Assembly (NCBI RefSeq): GCF_004088395.1
Contig: NZ_CP035107.1
Coordinates: 1,193,001 to 1,257,000 of the forward strand
Reading direction: 5' to 3'
DNA: 64,000 nucleotides
From: Ornithobacterium rhinotracheale
Lineage (GTDB): Bacteria; Bacteroidota; Bacteroidia; Flavobacteriales; Weeksellaceae
Of this stretch, positions 45,650 through 54,434 are shown one piece after another. The stretch's first letter is position 1. Each line of letters begins with the position of its first letter. Both the position numbers and the translations under genes were made by a program. Below the pieces are notes generated by a model that was not told the origin of the DNA, made no database searches, and worked only from the letters and a program-made list of their open reading frames with translations.

Positions 45650-46614
45650 TTATGCCCAAACAAGTGCACTGGCACCTAGAATCGCTGCATCGGCTTCGTC
45701 AAGCTCACTCACAACGAGTTTTACTTTGCCTCTGAACCCAGGTAGCAAGTTGCGTTCCATGTGCAATCTCGCAGGTTTTAGCAAGAAATCTCCTGCCTTC
45801 ACTACCCCTCCGAAAAGCAAAATAGCTTCTGGTGATGAGAACATTACGAAGTTTGCTAATGCCTCCCCAAACGCTGACCGGTGTAGCGGAATACTTCAAT
45901 GGCAACAGGATCGCCTTTTTCGGCACATTCGTGAACTGTTTTTGCATTGATTTCATCTTCTTTGTATTGGTTTAGCATAGATTCTGGAAATTCTGCTCGC
46001 ATTTTCTTAGCCGTAATTGCAATACCTGTAGCAGATGCATAGGCTTCAAGGCATCCTTCAGATCCTGTACCCCAGTGTTTTCTACCATTTGGTTTTACAA
46101 TGGTATGACCAAGCTCTCCTGCAAATCCGTCGTGACCATAGATTAATTGTCCGCCACAAACGATTCCACTACCTACACCTGTACCTAATGTGATCATGAT
46201 AAAATCTTTCATACCACGAGCCGCGCCATACATCATTTCGCCCATCGCAGCCGCGTTGGCATCATTGGTAATTCTACAAGGGGCATCAAACTTTTCTTCC
46301 ATAAGCGATGCAAAAGGAACGATGCCTTTCCAATCAAGGTTGGTCGCATTCTCTATAGTACCTTTAAAATAATTAGCGTTTGGTGCTCCAACACCTATCC
46401 CTGCAAAAACGCTGTCTTTTTTATGTTCTTGAATGATAGGGTAAATTTCATCATACAATGCTTGGATATAATCCTCAATCACGGGATATTGTTTTGTTTT
46501 CAAAACTCCTTTAACTAGGATTTCTCCCCTTTGGCTCACTAAACCATATTTAGTATTAGTACCCCCGATGTCTATTCCTAAAGCAAATTGCTTAGATAAA
46601 TTCGTTAATGCCAT
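45650..46614 (-). pseudogene. ROK-family sugar kinase (glucokinase-like), frameshifted
   Basis: The first frame (46614-45856) has the ATP-binding ALGIDIGGTNTKYGLVSQ, catalytic Asp region CRITNDANAAAMGEMMYGAA, GTGVGSGIVCGGQLIYG and the zinc/ROK motif GTGSEGCLEAYAS. It ends early after FRYTGQRLGRH. The next frame carries on without a gap as EALANFVMFSSPEAILLFGG and on to ADAAILGASALVWA at 45650, completing a normal ROK protein of about 320 aa. The break is at a run of four C (plus strand 45865-45868); one extra C would restore the frame. Either a true inactivating slip, a phase-variable tract or a sequencing error. Confidence 0.88.
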
Positions 46615-46744
46615 AATCTGTGTTTAATTTTAAAATTTATTTAAAGGTAATTAATTTCTTTGAATTATGAATCTTAAACTGAAATAAATCATTAATTTCA
46701 TGGCTTAAATATAGTAATTAAAATTTAATAACAATGAATTTTCA

Positions 46745-47329
46745 ATGCAAGAGCGATACACGACCAAAGTGTATGATGAAACTAAAAAAATTGATGAAAA
46801 AGAAATTACGGAACTTAAAGAAATAGTAAGACTTAGCCCTTCTTCTATCAATAGCCAGCCATGGAAATTCTTATTTATAGAAGAGCCTGAACTCAAAGCA
46901 AAATTGGCAGAAAGATCTTTTTACAACGAGCCAAAAATTAAAAATGCTTCTTGCCTGGTGGTTTTTATGGTAAAATCGATAGAGCAATTTGAAAAAGAAA
47001 TTCACGATTATTTGCCAGAAGGAGCCTTAAATTATTACAAAGGACACATCATCAACACGCCTCAAGAGGACAAAGAAAAATGGCTGGAAAAGCAAGTGTA
47101 CATCGCACTCGGTGTGCTATTGAGTGCATGTGCCGTAAAAGGTATCGACACTACTACAATGGAGGGGATTCAACCTGCTGAATACGACGAAGTTTTGAAA
47201 ATCGATGGATACAAAACCATCGTGGCAGTAGCCTTAGGTGGACGCGATGAGGAAAACGATTACAACCAATTGCACCTTTCGCCTAAACAGAGAAGAAACA
47301 AGGATTTAGTGATAAAACACTATAAATAA
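46745..47329 (+). CDS. Nitroreductase family protein
   Basis: 194 aa. FMN-dependent NAD(P)H oxidoreductase fold. RYTTKVYDETKKIDEKEI opens the protein, with VRLSPSSINSQPWKFLFIEE for FMN contact, ALGVLLSACAVKGIDTTTME and the C-terminal VAVALGGRDEENDYNQ. Relatives usually begin a few residues earlier with MNFLxxM-like sequence; here an ATG at 46734 reads MNFQ in another frame, so the original start may have been lost to a small deletion, and the ATG at 46745 is used. It lies 7 bases before the metallopeptidase gene. Physiological substrate is unknown. Confidence 0.88.
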   Translation: MQERYTTKVYDETKKIDEKEITELKEIVRLSPSSINSQPWKFLFIEEPELKAKLAERSFYNEPKIKNASCLVVFMVKSIEQFEKEIHDYLPEGALNYYKGHIINTPQEDKEKWLEKQVYIALGVLLSACAVKGIDTTTMEGIQPAEYDEVLKIDGYKTIVAVALGGRDEENDYNQLHLSPKQRRNKDLVIKHYK

Positions 47330-47336
47330 AAAATAC

Positions 47337-48956
47337 ATGAAAAAACTAATTTTATCGCTTGCAAGTCTTGCTATTTTCTCGGCTTGTAGCACAACAAAGA
47401 ACACCAAAGTGGAATATGCCAAAGTAAATTTAGCTCAATATATCCCCGTGAAACTCACAACCGACTTGTCTAAACTCACTCTGAGCGAACGAAAAATGAT
47501 TCCGTATCTAATTGAAGCCGCCAATGTGATGAACGATTTGTTCTGGTACGAAAGCTATGGGAAAAAAGAAGCTTTATTGGAATATTTAAAAAGTGATACC
47601 GAAAAATACGCTATCATCAATTATGGGCCTTGGGACCGATTGGACAACGATTTGCCTTTTGTAAAAGGTGTAGGATTAAAGCCACTGGGTGCCAACTTCT
47701 ACCCAACCAACATGACCAAAGAAGAGTTTGAAAAAGCCAATCTACCCGAAGGAAAATCGCTCTACACTTTTGTGCGCCGAAACCTGAAAGGGCAATTATA
47801 CACCATTCCTTATCACCAAATGTTTGAAAAAGAAGTGCACTATGTTGCAGAATTATTGCAAAAAGCAGCCTCCATTTCAGAAGATAAAGAGCTTAAAAAC
47901 TATTTGCTAAAACGCGCCGATGCCATGCTTACCGATAATTATTACGAAAGTGATTTAGCGTGGATCAACATGAAAAATAATACCATAGATGTCATCATTG
48001 GCCCGATTGAAACTTATGAAGATCAATTATTTGGGTTTAAAGCAGCACACGAGGCTTATGTTTTAATCAAAGATAAAGAATGGAGCAAAAAATTGGATAA
48101 ATACGCCAGCTATCTTCCTGAATTACAAAAAGGATTGCCCGTTCCCGCAGAATATAAAAAAGAAACACCTGGAAGCGACTCAGATTTAGGTGCCTATGAT
48201 GTGATTTACTATGCAGGAAACGCCAACGCAGGGAGCAAAACGATTGCCGTAAATTTACCCAACGACGAAAAAATCCAATTGGAAAAAGGAACTCGACGCT
48301 TGCAACTCAAAAATGCCATGCAGGCTAAATTCGATAAAATCTTAATCCCAATCGTGAACACTCTAATCACTCCTGAACAAAGAAAAAATGTGAATTTTGA
48401 TGCATTTTTTGCCAATACAATGTTTCACGAAGTGGCGCATGGTTTGGGGATTAAAAATACCATCAACAGACGCGGCACAGTGCGCGAGAACTTGAAAGAA
48501 TACGCTTCTGCCCTAGAAGAAGGAAAAGCCGATATTTTAGGACTTTATATGGTTTCTGAATTGCTCAGCAAAGGCGTACTTGATGGAAACGAAAAAGATT
48601 TTATGGTTACTTTTATGGCGGGCATTTTCCGTTCGGTGCGATTTGGAGCTTCTAGCGCACACGGGATTGCCAATACCATCCGCTTTAATTATTTCAAAGA
48701 GCAAGGTGCTTTTTCTAAAAACAGCGATGGCACTTATGTAGTAAACTTTGATAAATTTAAAGACGCCGTGGAGAGCCTTAGCCGTTTAATCTTGACGCTC
48801 CAAGGCGACGGAGATTACGAAGGCGTGAAACAATTGGTTGAAAAATACGGAAAAATTTCTCCTGAATTGCAGAAAGATTTAGATAAATTAAACCAGAACA
48901 ATATTCCTGTGGACATCGATTTTATCCAAGGAACAAAAGCGTTGGGCTATAAATAA
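47337..48956 (+). CDS. M49-like zinc metallopeptidase lipoprotein
   Basis: 539 aa. The lipobox AIFSACSTT gives a lipidated Cys at residue 17, so it is exported and membrane-anchored. The putative zinc site is H364-E365-x-x-H368 in TMFHEVAHGLG, with E394-E395-G-K-A-D about 26 residues later, which parallels the second motif EExxAE/D of dipeptidyl peptidase III (family M49). M49 enzymes normally have HExxGH; here the spacing is HExxH. Flavobacterial homologues are often called dipeptidyl-peptidase 3-like or Zn-dependent hydrolases. Follows a nitroreductase gene by 7 bases. Confidence 0.8.
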   Translation: MKKLILSLASLAIFSACSTTKNTKVEYAKVNLAQYIPVKLTTDLSKLTLSERKMIPYLIEAANVMNDLFWYESYGKKEALLEYLKSDTEKYAIINYGPWDRLDNDLPFVKGVGLKPLGANFYPTNMTKEEFEKANLPEGKSLYTFVRRNLKGQLYTIPYHQMFEKEVHYVAELLQKAASISEDKELKNYLLKRADAMLTDNYYESDLAWINMKNNTIDVIIGPIETYEDQLFGFKAAHEAYVLIKDKEWSKKLDKYASYLPELQKGLPVPAEYKKETPGSDSDLGAYDVIYYAGNANAGSKTIAVNLPNDEKIQLEKGTRRLQLKNAMQAKFDKILIPIVNTLITPEQRKNVNFDAFFANTMFHEVAHGLGIKNTINRRGTVRENLKEYASALEEGKADILGLYMVSELLSKGVLDGNEKDFMVTFMAGIFRSVRFGASSAHGIANTIRFNYFKEQGAFSKNSDGTYVVNFDKFKDAVESLSRLILTLQGDGDYEGVKQLVEKYGKISPELQKDLDKLNQNNIPVDIDFIQGTKALGYK

Positions 48957-48959
48957 AAC

Positions 48960-50603
48960 TTAATCTTTCTTTTTCATAATTAAAGACATAAAGTAAAAGG
49001 CAGTCATGACACCTGCCACAAGCAAGGCGATGCGTCCAACGACATCGCCTGATTTTGTATATGGCGTAAGCTCGCTGTTAAGATGCACCTCGCCACGCAA
49101 AAATCCTTTTTCATCATAAGGCAAAGATTGCACAACATCGCCACGCTGATTGATGAAGGCCGAAATTCCGCTATTGGCGGCACGCACCACATCTCTCCTA
49201 TTCTCGATAGCTCGGAGCTTGGCATATTCCAAAAATTGTTTGTGCCCCTGCGTATTGCCCCACCAAGAATCGTTGGTGCTTACAGAAATGAAATTTGCAC
49301 CATTTTTCACAAATTCAGAAACAAATTCTCCAAAAATCGATTCGTAACACACCAGTGGCGCCACTTTTCCATTGTTTAATGTATTGCTAAAAACGCTTCG
49401 CTCCTTTTGCGTAGTAAGCGAATTTACGCTGCCACCAAAATCAAGCATGGCATCGCCAAGCAATGGTTTCAACACCGACATGTATGGGAATAGCTCCACG
49501 CCTACCACCAATTTTGATTTAAAATAAATTTGCACAGAATCCTTTGTATTCAACTGAGCAACAGCGTTATAATGATTAAGCCAGCCGCCATTTCTCATTT
49601 CTATTGCCGTAGGATTTGGCATTTCTTCTTGGTTAAAGAATTTTACGGCATCCATACCAGAAATAAAATTCACTTGCGGATGATAGCGTACAAACTCTTT
49701 GATTCTCTGAATGTAATAATCACTCTCTACATCATTTAACACCACATTGTCCAGCCCAGGGAAAGCCGTTTCTGGCGCAATCACAAATTGAGTAGAATCC
49801 GTAATTCCTTTTTGGGCTAAATTTAGTAAATCCATCAAAATCTGCTCGCCCGATAGTTGATACTTTTCCCGATACGGATCCAATTTAGGCTGAAGCAAAA
49901 CAACTTCTACCGATTGTTCTGATTTTTCTACATAATTATCGTACATAATGTAGGAACCACCTATCGGCAACAGTATGGTGAAAATGCCCAAAATTAACAT
50001 TTTTTTGCCCCATGCTTTCTGATGTTCCAAAAATGAATTAATGCCCAAAAACAAAAATTCATTGACTAAAATTACCCAAAGCGTTCCGCCCAAGGCTCCC
50101 GTTACGCTGTACCATTGCACCCACTTGTGAAAGCTGGCAAAAGCGTTTCCTAAATTTAACCAAGGCCAAGCAAAATCCCAATTTAAGTGTAATTTTTCAA
50201 GGCAAATCCAAATCATGGGCAAAAATGCATAACCTAAAAAATTACCGAATTTAAGTCTTATTTTGTGGAAAAACAGAAAAGCAAGCGACATCAATAAACT
50301 ATTGACAATCACAGCAAAAAGATAAGCAAACCAAGCTTGTTGCAATTCGCTCGAAGTGGCATCGGTCTCGGGATGCGCATGGCTAAGCCATGAATAAGTA
50401 AGCATATTAAAGATTAAAAAAGCAAACAGACTTAATCCGAAAATTTTAAGTCCTTTCTTGCCAAATTCAGCTTCAGAAAATTGTCTTTCAATCAATAATA
50501 AAGGAATGAAGGCAAAAAACACCAACAATGAAAAGCCATTGATAGGCCAACTTAAAACGAAAAGCAAGCCTGCAATTAGGGCTAATAAAACTGATTTCCA
50601 CAT
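48960..50603 (-). CDS. lnt: Apolipoprotein N-acyltransferase
   Basis: 547 aa. Adds the third acyl chain to lipoproteins in the inner membrane. About seven N-terminal membrane segments are followed by the nitrilase-type domain (from about residue 225). The catalytic triad is visible: Glu in FVIAPETAFPGLD, Lys in IYFKSKLVVGVELFPYM and Cys in APLVCYESIFGEF. A final membrane segment is near the C-terminus. The window also encodes numerous lipoproteins. Convergent with the M49-like gene, with only 3 bases between stops. Confidence 0.95.
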   Translation of the reverse strand: MWKSVLLALIAGLLFVLSWPINGFSLLVFFAFIPLLLIERQFSEAEFGKKGLKIFGLSLFAFLIFNMLTYSWLSHAHPETDATSSELQQAWFAYLFAVIVNSLLMSLAFLFFHKIRLKFGNFLGYAFLPMIWICLEKLHLNWDFAWPWLNLGNAFASFHKWVQWYSVTGALGGTLWVILVNEFLFLGINSFLEHQKAWGKKMLILGIFTILLPIGGSYIMYDNYVEKSEQSVEVVLLQPKLDPYREKYQLSGEQILMDLLNLAQKGITDSTQFVIAPETAFPGLDNVVLNDVESDYYIQRIKEFVRYHPQVNFISGMDAVKFFNQEEMPNPTAIEMRNGGWLNHYNAVAQLNTKDSVQIYFKSKLVVGVELFPYMSVLKPLLGDAMLDFGGSVNSLTTQKERSVFSNTLNNGKVAPLVCYESIFGEFVSEFVKNGANFISVSTNDSWWGNTQGHKQFLEYAKLRAIENRRDVVRAANSGISAFINQRGDVVQSLPYDEKGFLRGEVHLNSELTPYTKSGDVVGRIALLVAGVMTAFYFMSLIMKKKD

Positions 50604-50608
50604 AGTAG

Positions 50609-50616
50609 CAAAGGTA
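50609..50616 (-). promoter_or_regulatory. -7 promoter box for lnt
   Basis: Reads TACCTTTG on the minus strand (TAnnTTTG), 5 bases before the lnt ATG, so the leader would be extremely short. No clear -33. Confidence 0.45.
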
Positions 50617-50748
50617 TAAATTTTATTTTTTCTAAAAATTTAATTTGTAGTTTATCGCTTAAAACTTTTATCTTTATTTAAATTTTTTTAAAAATTTTTC
50701 CAACCTTTTGATTAAAAAATTCGTTTGTATAGATAGAAAGCAAATTCT

Positions 50749-51309
50749 ATGAGAAAAATAATTCCAATGCAAAACACCAACACGCTTATCCGAGCGGTGC
50801 AGCAAAACAATCGCCGAGCGCAGCGCGAGCTGTATGAGCGATTTGCGCCACGCTTGTTGAGTGTTTGCCATTGGTATATTAAAGATTTTGAGTTTGCACA
50901 AGATGCGATGAGTCGGGCTTTTTTAAAGATTTTTAATTCCATTGCTGAATTTAAAGGGACCGAAGAAAAAGCACTCTACAGCTGGATGCGAAAAATCGCC
51001 GTGAATGAATGTCTGGATTTTCTGCGTAGTAAAATGGCTAAAAATTCGTTTAACTATTTAGAAGATATGCACGAGCAAATTGCCATGCCAGACCTTTCGC
51101 AACTGACGGAAAAAGAACTCGAAAACATCTTAAACATCTTGCCCACAGGTTGCAGAATTGTTTTTGTTCTCTATGTTTTAGAAGACATGAAACACCACGA
51201 AATCGCTGAGAAATTAGGCATTTCGGTAGGAACGAGCAAATCGCAACTGGCGTATGCCAAAAATATACTAAAAACGAATTTATCAAAAGAAACGCTCTAT
51301 GCACAATAA
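50749..51309 (+). CDS. ECF-type RNA polymerase sigma factor
   Basis: 186 aa. Region 2 is ELYERFAPRLLSVCHWYIKD through AQDAMSRAFLKIFNSI and FLRS; region 4 is the helix-turn-helix LEDMKHHEIAEKLGISVGTS and KSQLAYAKNILK. Two starts are possible (50749 or the ATG at 50767). The downstream gene overlaps by 11 bases and encodes a single-span membrane protein, the usual place of an anti-sigma factor, and the third gene encodes an outer membrane protein. Likely a self-contained envelope-sensing unit, though the signal is unknown. Confidence 0.92.
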   Translation: MRKIIPMQNTNTLIRAVQQNNRRAQRELYERFAPRLLSVCHWYIKDFEFAQDAMSRAFLKIFNSIAEFKGTEEKALYSWMRKIAVNECLDFLRSKMAKNSFNYLEDMHEQIAMPDLSQLTEKELENILNILPTGCRIVFVLYVLEDMKHHEIAEKLGISVGTSKSQLAYAKNILKTNLSKETLYAQ

Positions 51310-51994
51310 TTGGAAAAATCAATTAAAGGATAAAATGAACCAAAGGGAAATCAAACCTGATGATGCACTTTGGAATAAAATTGAACAGAATTTAAATACC
51401 GAAAAACCAAAATCATCTTTTTGGGCATATTTTTCGGTGGCGGCTTCGGTTTTGCTTTTGATTTTGATTGGATTAGGCACTTATTTTTATCCCGAAAAAT
51501 CTATGCCTAAAGTGGCAATTCAAAACACCTCTTCTGCTCCCTCAAAAGGGATAGAAATACAACAAGTTAAGCCAAAAATTACTACAAAAAAAACTGAAAT
51601 TGAATCTGAAACTTACGAAGTTCAGCCTAAAGAAAAAACGCAAATTGCGACCACAGCAACAGATGATTTAGCCAAGAAAAAAGCATTGAAAAACGAAATT
51701 CTACAGTCTATTCAGCAGATTGATGATTTGCTTGCTACTCATCCAGAGCTTAAAGATTCGTTGCAAAAAAAATCGTCTGCAATGCGTTATGTTTCGGCAC
51801 AGGAATTACTTGCAAGCGTGGAAAACGAAAAAATGCCACAAACACCATATGAGTATGTAAACATGGATACGCAACAGCTTTTGGCACAAGTAGAAGATGA
51901 AATCCTTAGCGAAAAATCTCCGCAATTCTTGGATTTTATTTCCAAAAATTTAAAGAAAATACATTTAGCTATTCAAAATAAAATTTCAAAATAA
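51299..51994 (+). CDS. Single-span membrane protein, probable anti-sigma factor
   Basis: 231 aa. A cytoplasmic N-terminus of about 40 residues (MNQREIKPDDALWNKIEQNL) is followed by one membrane segment (about 42-62, FSVAASVLLLILIGLGTYFY) and a long, Lys/Thr/Gln-rich periplasmic part with no known domain. The DALWNKIEQNL stretch is like the start of other Bacteroidota anti-sigma-type proteins. No zinc-binding anti-sigma motif is visible. The start overlaps the sigma gene by 11 bases, so translation is coupled. Role assigned by position and topology. Confidence 0.7.
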   Translation: MHNNWKNQLKDKMNQREIKPDDALWNKIEQNLNTEKPKSSFWAYFSVAASVLLLILIGLGTYFYPEKSMPKVAIQNTSSAPSKGIEIQQVKPKITTKKTEIESETYEVQPKEKTQIATTATDDLAKKKALKNEILQSIQQIDDLLATHPELKDSLQKKSSAMRYVSAQELLASVENEKMPQTPYEYVNMDTQQLLAQVEDEILSEKSPQFLDFISKNLKKIHLAIQNKISK

Positions 51995-52001
51995 CACACA
52001 T

Positions 52002-53027
52002 ATGAAAAAGTTTACTCTATGCATCAGTTTTATGTTGCTATGTGCCACAGGATTGGTAAATGCACAGTCTTTTGAATCTCAGGTAAAAGCCATTAAAAAC
52101 CGAATTGATTCCATCACGACAAGCGAAAAAAATCTTTTAAAAACTGAAATTAAAAAGATTGATGAATCTTTTAACAAAAAAGAAATTGATCTGGTTACCG
52201 CCAAACAAATGAAGCTTGACGCTGCCCAGAAATCAAGCGAAAACATCAATCAAAAAGTGGAAAAAGAGAAAGAACAATTGGATTTGCTTTTGAGCCAGCA
52301 AGTGAGCCAAAGCATTAAAACAGAAAGTATAAACAACTCGACCGATAGCATTGTGATCGTTCGCAAGAAAAATTCGATCAAAGTAGCAACTTCATCGCAC
52401 CCAAAAGACAAACGCAAAGAAGTGAAATTTGATAATGGCTATTCGGGACTGACTTTTGCCATTGGATTGCACGCACTGGATGGCGATATTGCAAAGGATT
52501 TTAAAGTTTGGGGATCCAAATCGATTGAGATTGGCTATGTGAGAAACTTCAGTTTGGTAAAAGATAATTCGCTTACATTTCACTATGGTTTGTCGCTTAT
52601 GATTGATAAATTAAAGTTTAAAAACAATGATTATTTTGTGAATAACAATGGGAAAACATCTGTGGAGCAATATCCATTAAATCTAAGTAAATCAAAACTT
52701 AAAACTACTTATTTAATTCTTCCCCTAACATTTAATTATAATTTCCCTTCTCCGAATAATTCTGAAGGGCTTAGAATGGGCGTAGGTGCCTATGCAGGAA
52801 CTCTGCTAAACGAAAAACAAGTCTTGCGCTACCGAAATGAGAATGGTAGCAAAATACGCAAAGCGGTAAAAAACAATTTAGACACCACTCAATGGATTTA
52901 TGGCGTTTCGGCACATTTTGGCTATGGTGCTTGGATTTTTTATGCTAAATACACGCTCACACCATTGTTTGAAAATGCACCGAGCAAATCGTATCCGTTC
53001 TCCATTGGCGTGCGTTTTGGATACTAA
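52002..53027 (+). CDS. Outer membrane beta-barrel protein with a coiled-coil N-terminal region
   Basis: 341 aa. Signal peptide at about residues 1-21 (SFMLLCATGLVNAQS). Then a highly charged predicted coiled coil (about 25-105, TSEKNLLKTEIKKIDESFNK), then a barrel-like part with alternating strands (SGLTFAIGLHALDGDIAKDF, GVGAYAGTLLNEKQVLRYRN) ending in the C-terminal strand YPFSIGVRFGY. Located 7 bases after the anti-sigma-like gene, so it is probably a target or partner of the sigma unit. Such barrels are common at the end of Bacteroidota ECF operons. Confidence 0.75.
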   Translation: MKKFTLCISFMLLCATGLVNAQSFESQVKAIKNRIDSITTSEKNLLKTEIKKIDESFNKKEIDLVTAKQMKLDAAQKSSENINQKVEKEKEQLDLLLSQQVSQSIKTESINNSTDSIVIVRKKNSIKVATSSHPKDKRKEVKFDNGYSGLTFAIGLHALDGDIAKDFKVWGSKSIEIGYVRNFSLVKDNSLTFHYGLSLMIDKLKFKNNDYFVNNNGKTSVEQYPLNLSKSKLKTTYLILPLTFNYNFPSPNNSEGLRMGVGAYAGTLLNEKQVLRYRNENGSKIRKAVKNNLDTTQWIYGVSAHFGYGAWIFYAKYTLTPLFENAPSKSYPFSIGVRFGY

Positions 53028-53048
53028 AATTTCTCCCCTATTATAATT

Positions 53049-53086
53049 AAAAAGGCAATTTCTCACGGTTTAGAAATTGCCTTTTT
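53049..53086 (+). terminator. Terminator of the ECF sigma operon
   Basis: 15-bp perfect stem AAAAAGGCAATTTCT / AGAAATTGCCTTTTT with an 8-base loop and T tail, 21 bases past the stop. Confidence 0.9.
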
Positions 53087-53109
53087 TGATGTTTTTAAGT
53101 TTAAAATCA

Positions 53110-53508
53110 TCACGAATAATATTTCCATCGCGGAATGATTTCAAACAAGCCGTAGCCCACAAAAGTAAAAAGCGTGAACATCGGTAACAATGTTTTTTGT
53201 AAGGAAAATTCTGGGTTTAAAATCACAATAATGAATAATGCAGAGGCTGTCGCATAAACGCCCCATTTTTTGTATTGATAGGTAAACCAAAGGGCTACAA
53301 GTGTAATTATTGCCATGGCGAGCACCGTGTAGGTGTACCAAAGTGGCTCAATCCCAAGTGTAGGGTCTAGCTGAACGGAATCTTCGATGATTCTTTTTAC
53401 TCTAAAAAATGAAAAAGAAATGGTCATAATGGCTACAAGTATCAAAACTAGTTTAAAGCCTAAGCTTTTTTCTGGCGTAGCGTCTGGAAAATAATTTGAA
53501 TCTCTCAT
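53110..53508 (-). CDS. Predicted membrane protein, unknown function
   Basis: 132 aa with four hydrophobic segments (about residues 17-36, 53-76, 80-100 and 105-122). No family is recognised. It starts 7 bases after the esterase lipoprotein gene (53516) and is likely co-transcribed with it. Its hydrophilic N-terminus (MRDSNYFPDATPEKS) suggests a cytoplasmic start. Confidence 0.6.
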   Translation of the reverse strand: MRDSNYFPDATPEKSLGFKLVLILVAIMTISFSFFRVKRIIEDSVQLDPTLGIEPLWYTYTVLAMAIITLVALWFTYQYKKWGVYATASALFIIVILNPEFSLQKTLLPMFTLFTFVGYGLFEIIPRWKYYS

Positions 53509-53515
53509 AATTTAA

Positions 53516-54394
53516 TTAATATTCGATTTTTTCTATATGTAAGTTTTGGGTATCTCGCTCAATAAAATTTAAAATCTCAGGAAAAACTACCTTATTTCTC
53601 CAGCTTGGGCGATATCTTGGCAAATGCCCTGCCCCATTCATCACCACCAAACGATGTGGGATATTTGCCTCCGTTAGAGCTTTGTCTAGTGCAAAACCTT
53701 GCGATTTGTTTACCAATAAATCGGTAGTTCCTTGAAATATCAAAGTAGGTTTATTTGCTAGATTAAACAACGGACTTGCTTCTTTGAAACTTTCTGGGAT
53801 TTTTTCTCCGAGTTTGTATCTATCTCCCACGGCGATAGACATCGTGCGCTTGGTGTACCAATGGTAAAATTTCTTGTCGGTATATGCCTTTGAGTAAAAA
53901 TCCGTAGGTGATAACATAGAAATCACTTTAGACACATTTTCTGGATGCTCGTGTGCATACATCAGCGTTAAATGCCCGCCAGCACTCTCTCCTAGCACAA
54001 TATAGGGGGCTGAGGGGAAATGATATTTTTGGGCATTTTTCTTTAAAAACTCTATGGCTTGTGAGACATCTGCCAATTGATCTTTGTAATTAATTTTCTT
54101 GTTTGCCAAACGATAAGTGATACTTGCTGTAGGATATTGCTTTTTGTGCAAAAAATTCTGAATGCCACGCAAATGCCAAGGCTCGCCCAAAATCCAGCCG
54201 CCACCATGAATGATGACTACCAGTGGCTTATTATCCCTAAATGCAGGCAAAAACAAATCCATGCGATGTCTTTTATTTTCGCCATAAGAGAGGTTAAACT
54301 CCTTGGTTCCGCCATAGTAGTCTGTCGTTTTTTTATAATTGTGACATGAAGCAAATACCATAACGATTGAGAATATCAATAATCTTTTCATCAT
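53516..54394 (-). CDS. Alpha/beta-hydrolase (esterase/lipase-like) lipoprotein
   Basis: 292 aa. The lipobox IVMVFASCHNY places the lipidated Cys at about residue 17. The oxyanion motif HGGGW is in VVIIHGGGWILGEPWHLRG; the nucleophile elbow is VLGESAGGHLTLMYAHEH (G-E-S-A-G). The catalytic Asp is probably in FQGTTDLLVNKS and the His in VMNGAGHLPRY. These place it in the hormone-sensitive-lipase-like/BD-FAE group of carboxylesterases, where members often remove acetyl or feruloyl groups. Substrate is unknown. Confidence 0.9.
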   Translation of the reverse strand: MMKRLLIFSIVMVFASCHNYKKTTDYYGGTKEFNLSYGENKRHRMDLFLPAFRDNKPLVVIIHGGGWILGEPWHLRGIQNFLHKKQYPTASITYRLANKKINYKDQLADVSQAIEFLKKNAQKYHFPSAPYIVLGESAGGHLTLMYAHEHPENVSKVISMLSPTDFYSKAYTDKKFYHWYTKRTMSIAVGDRYKLGEKIPESFKEASPLFNLANKPTLIFQGTTDLLVNKSQGFALDKALTEANIPHRLVVMNGAGHLPRYRPSWRNKVVFPEILNFIERDTQNLHIEKIEY

Positions 54395-54434
54395 TAAATT
54401 CTTTAGCTCAAAAAATTAGCCAAAATGTATTTTT

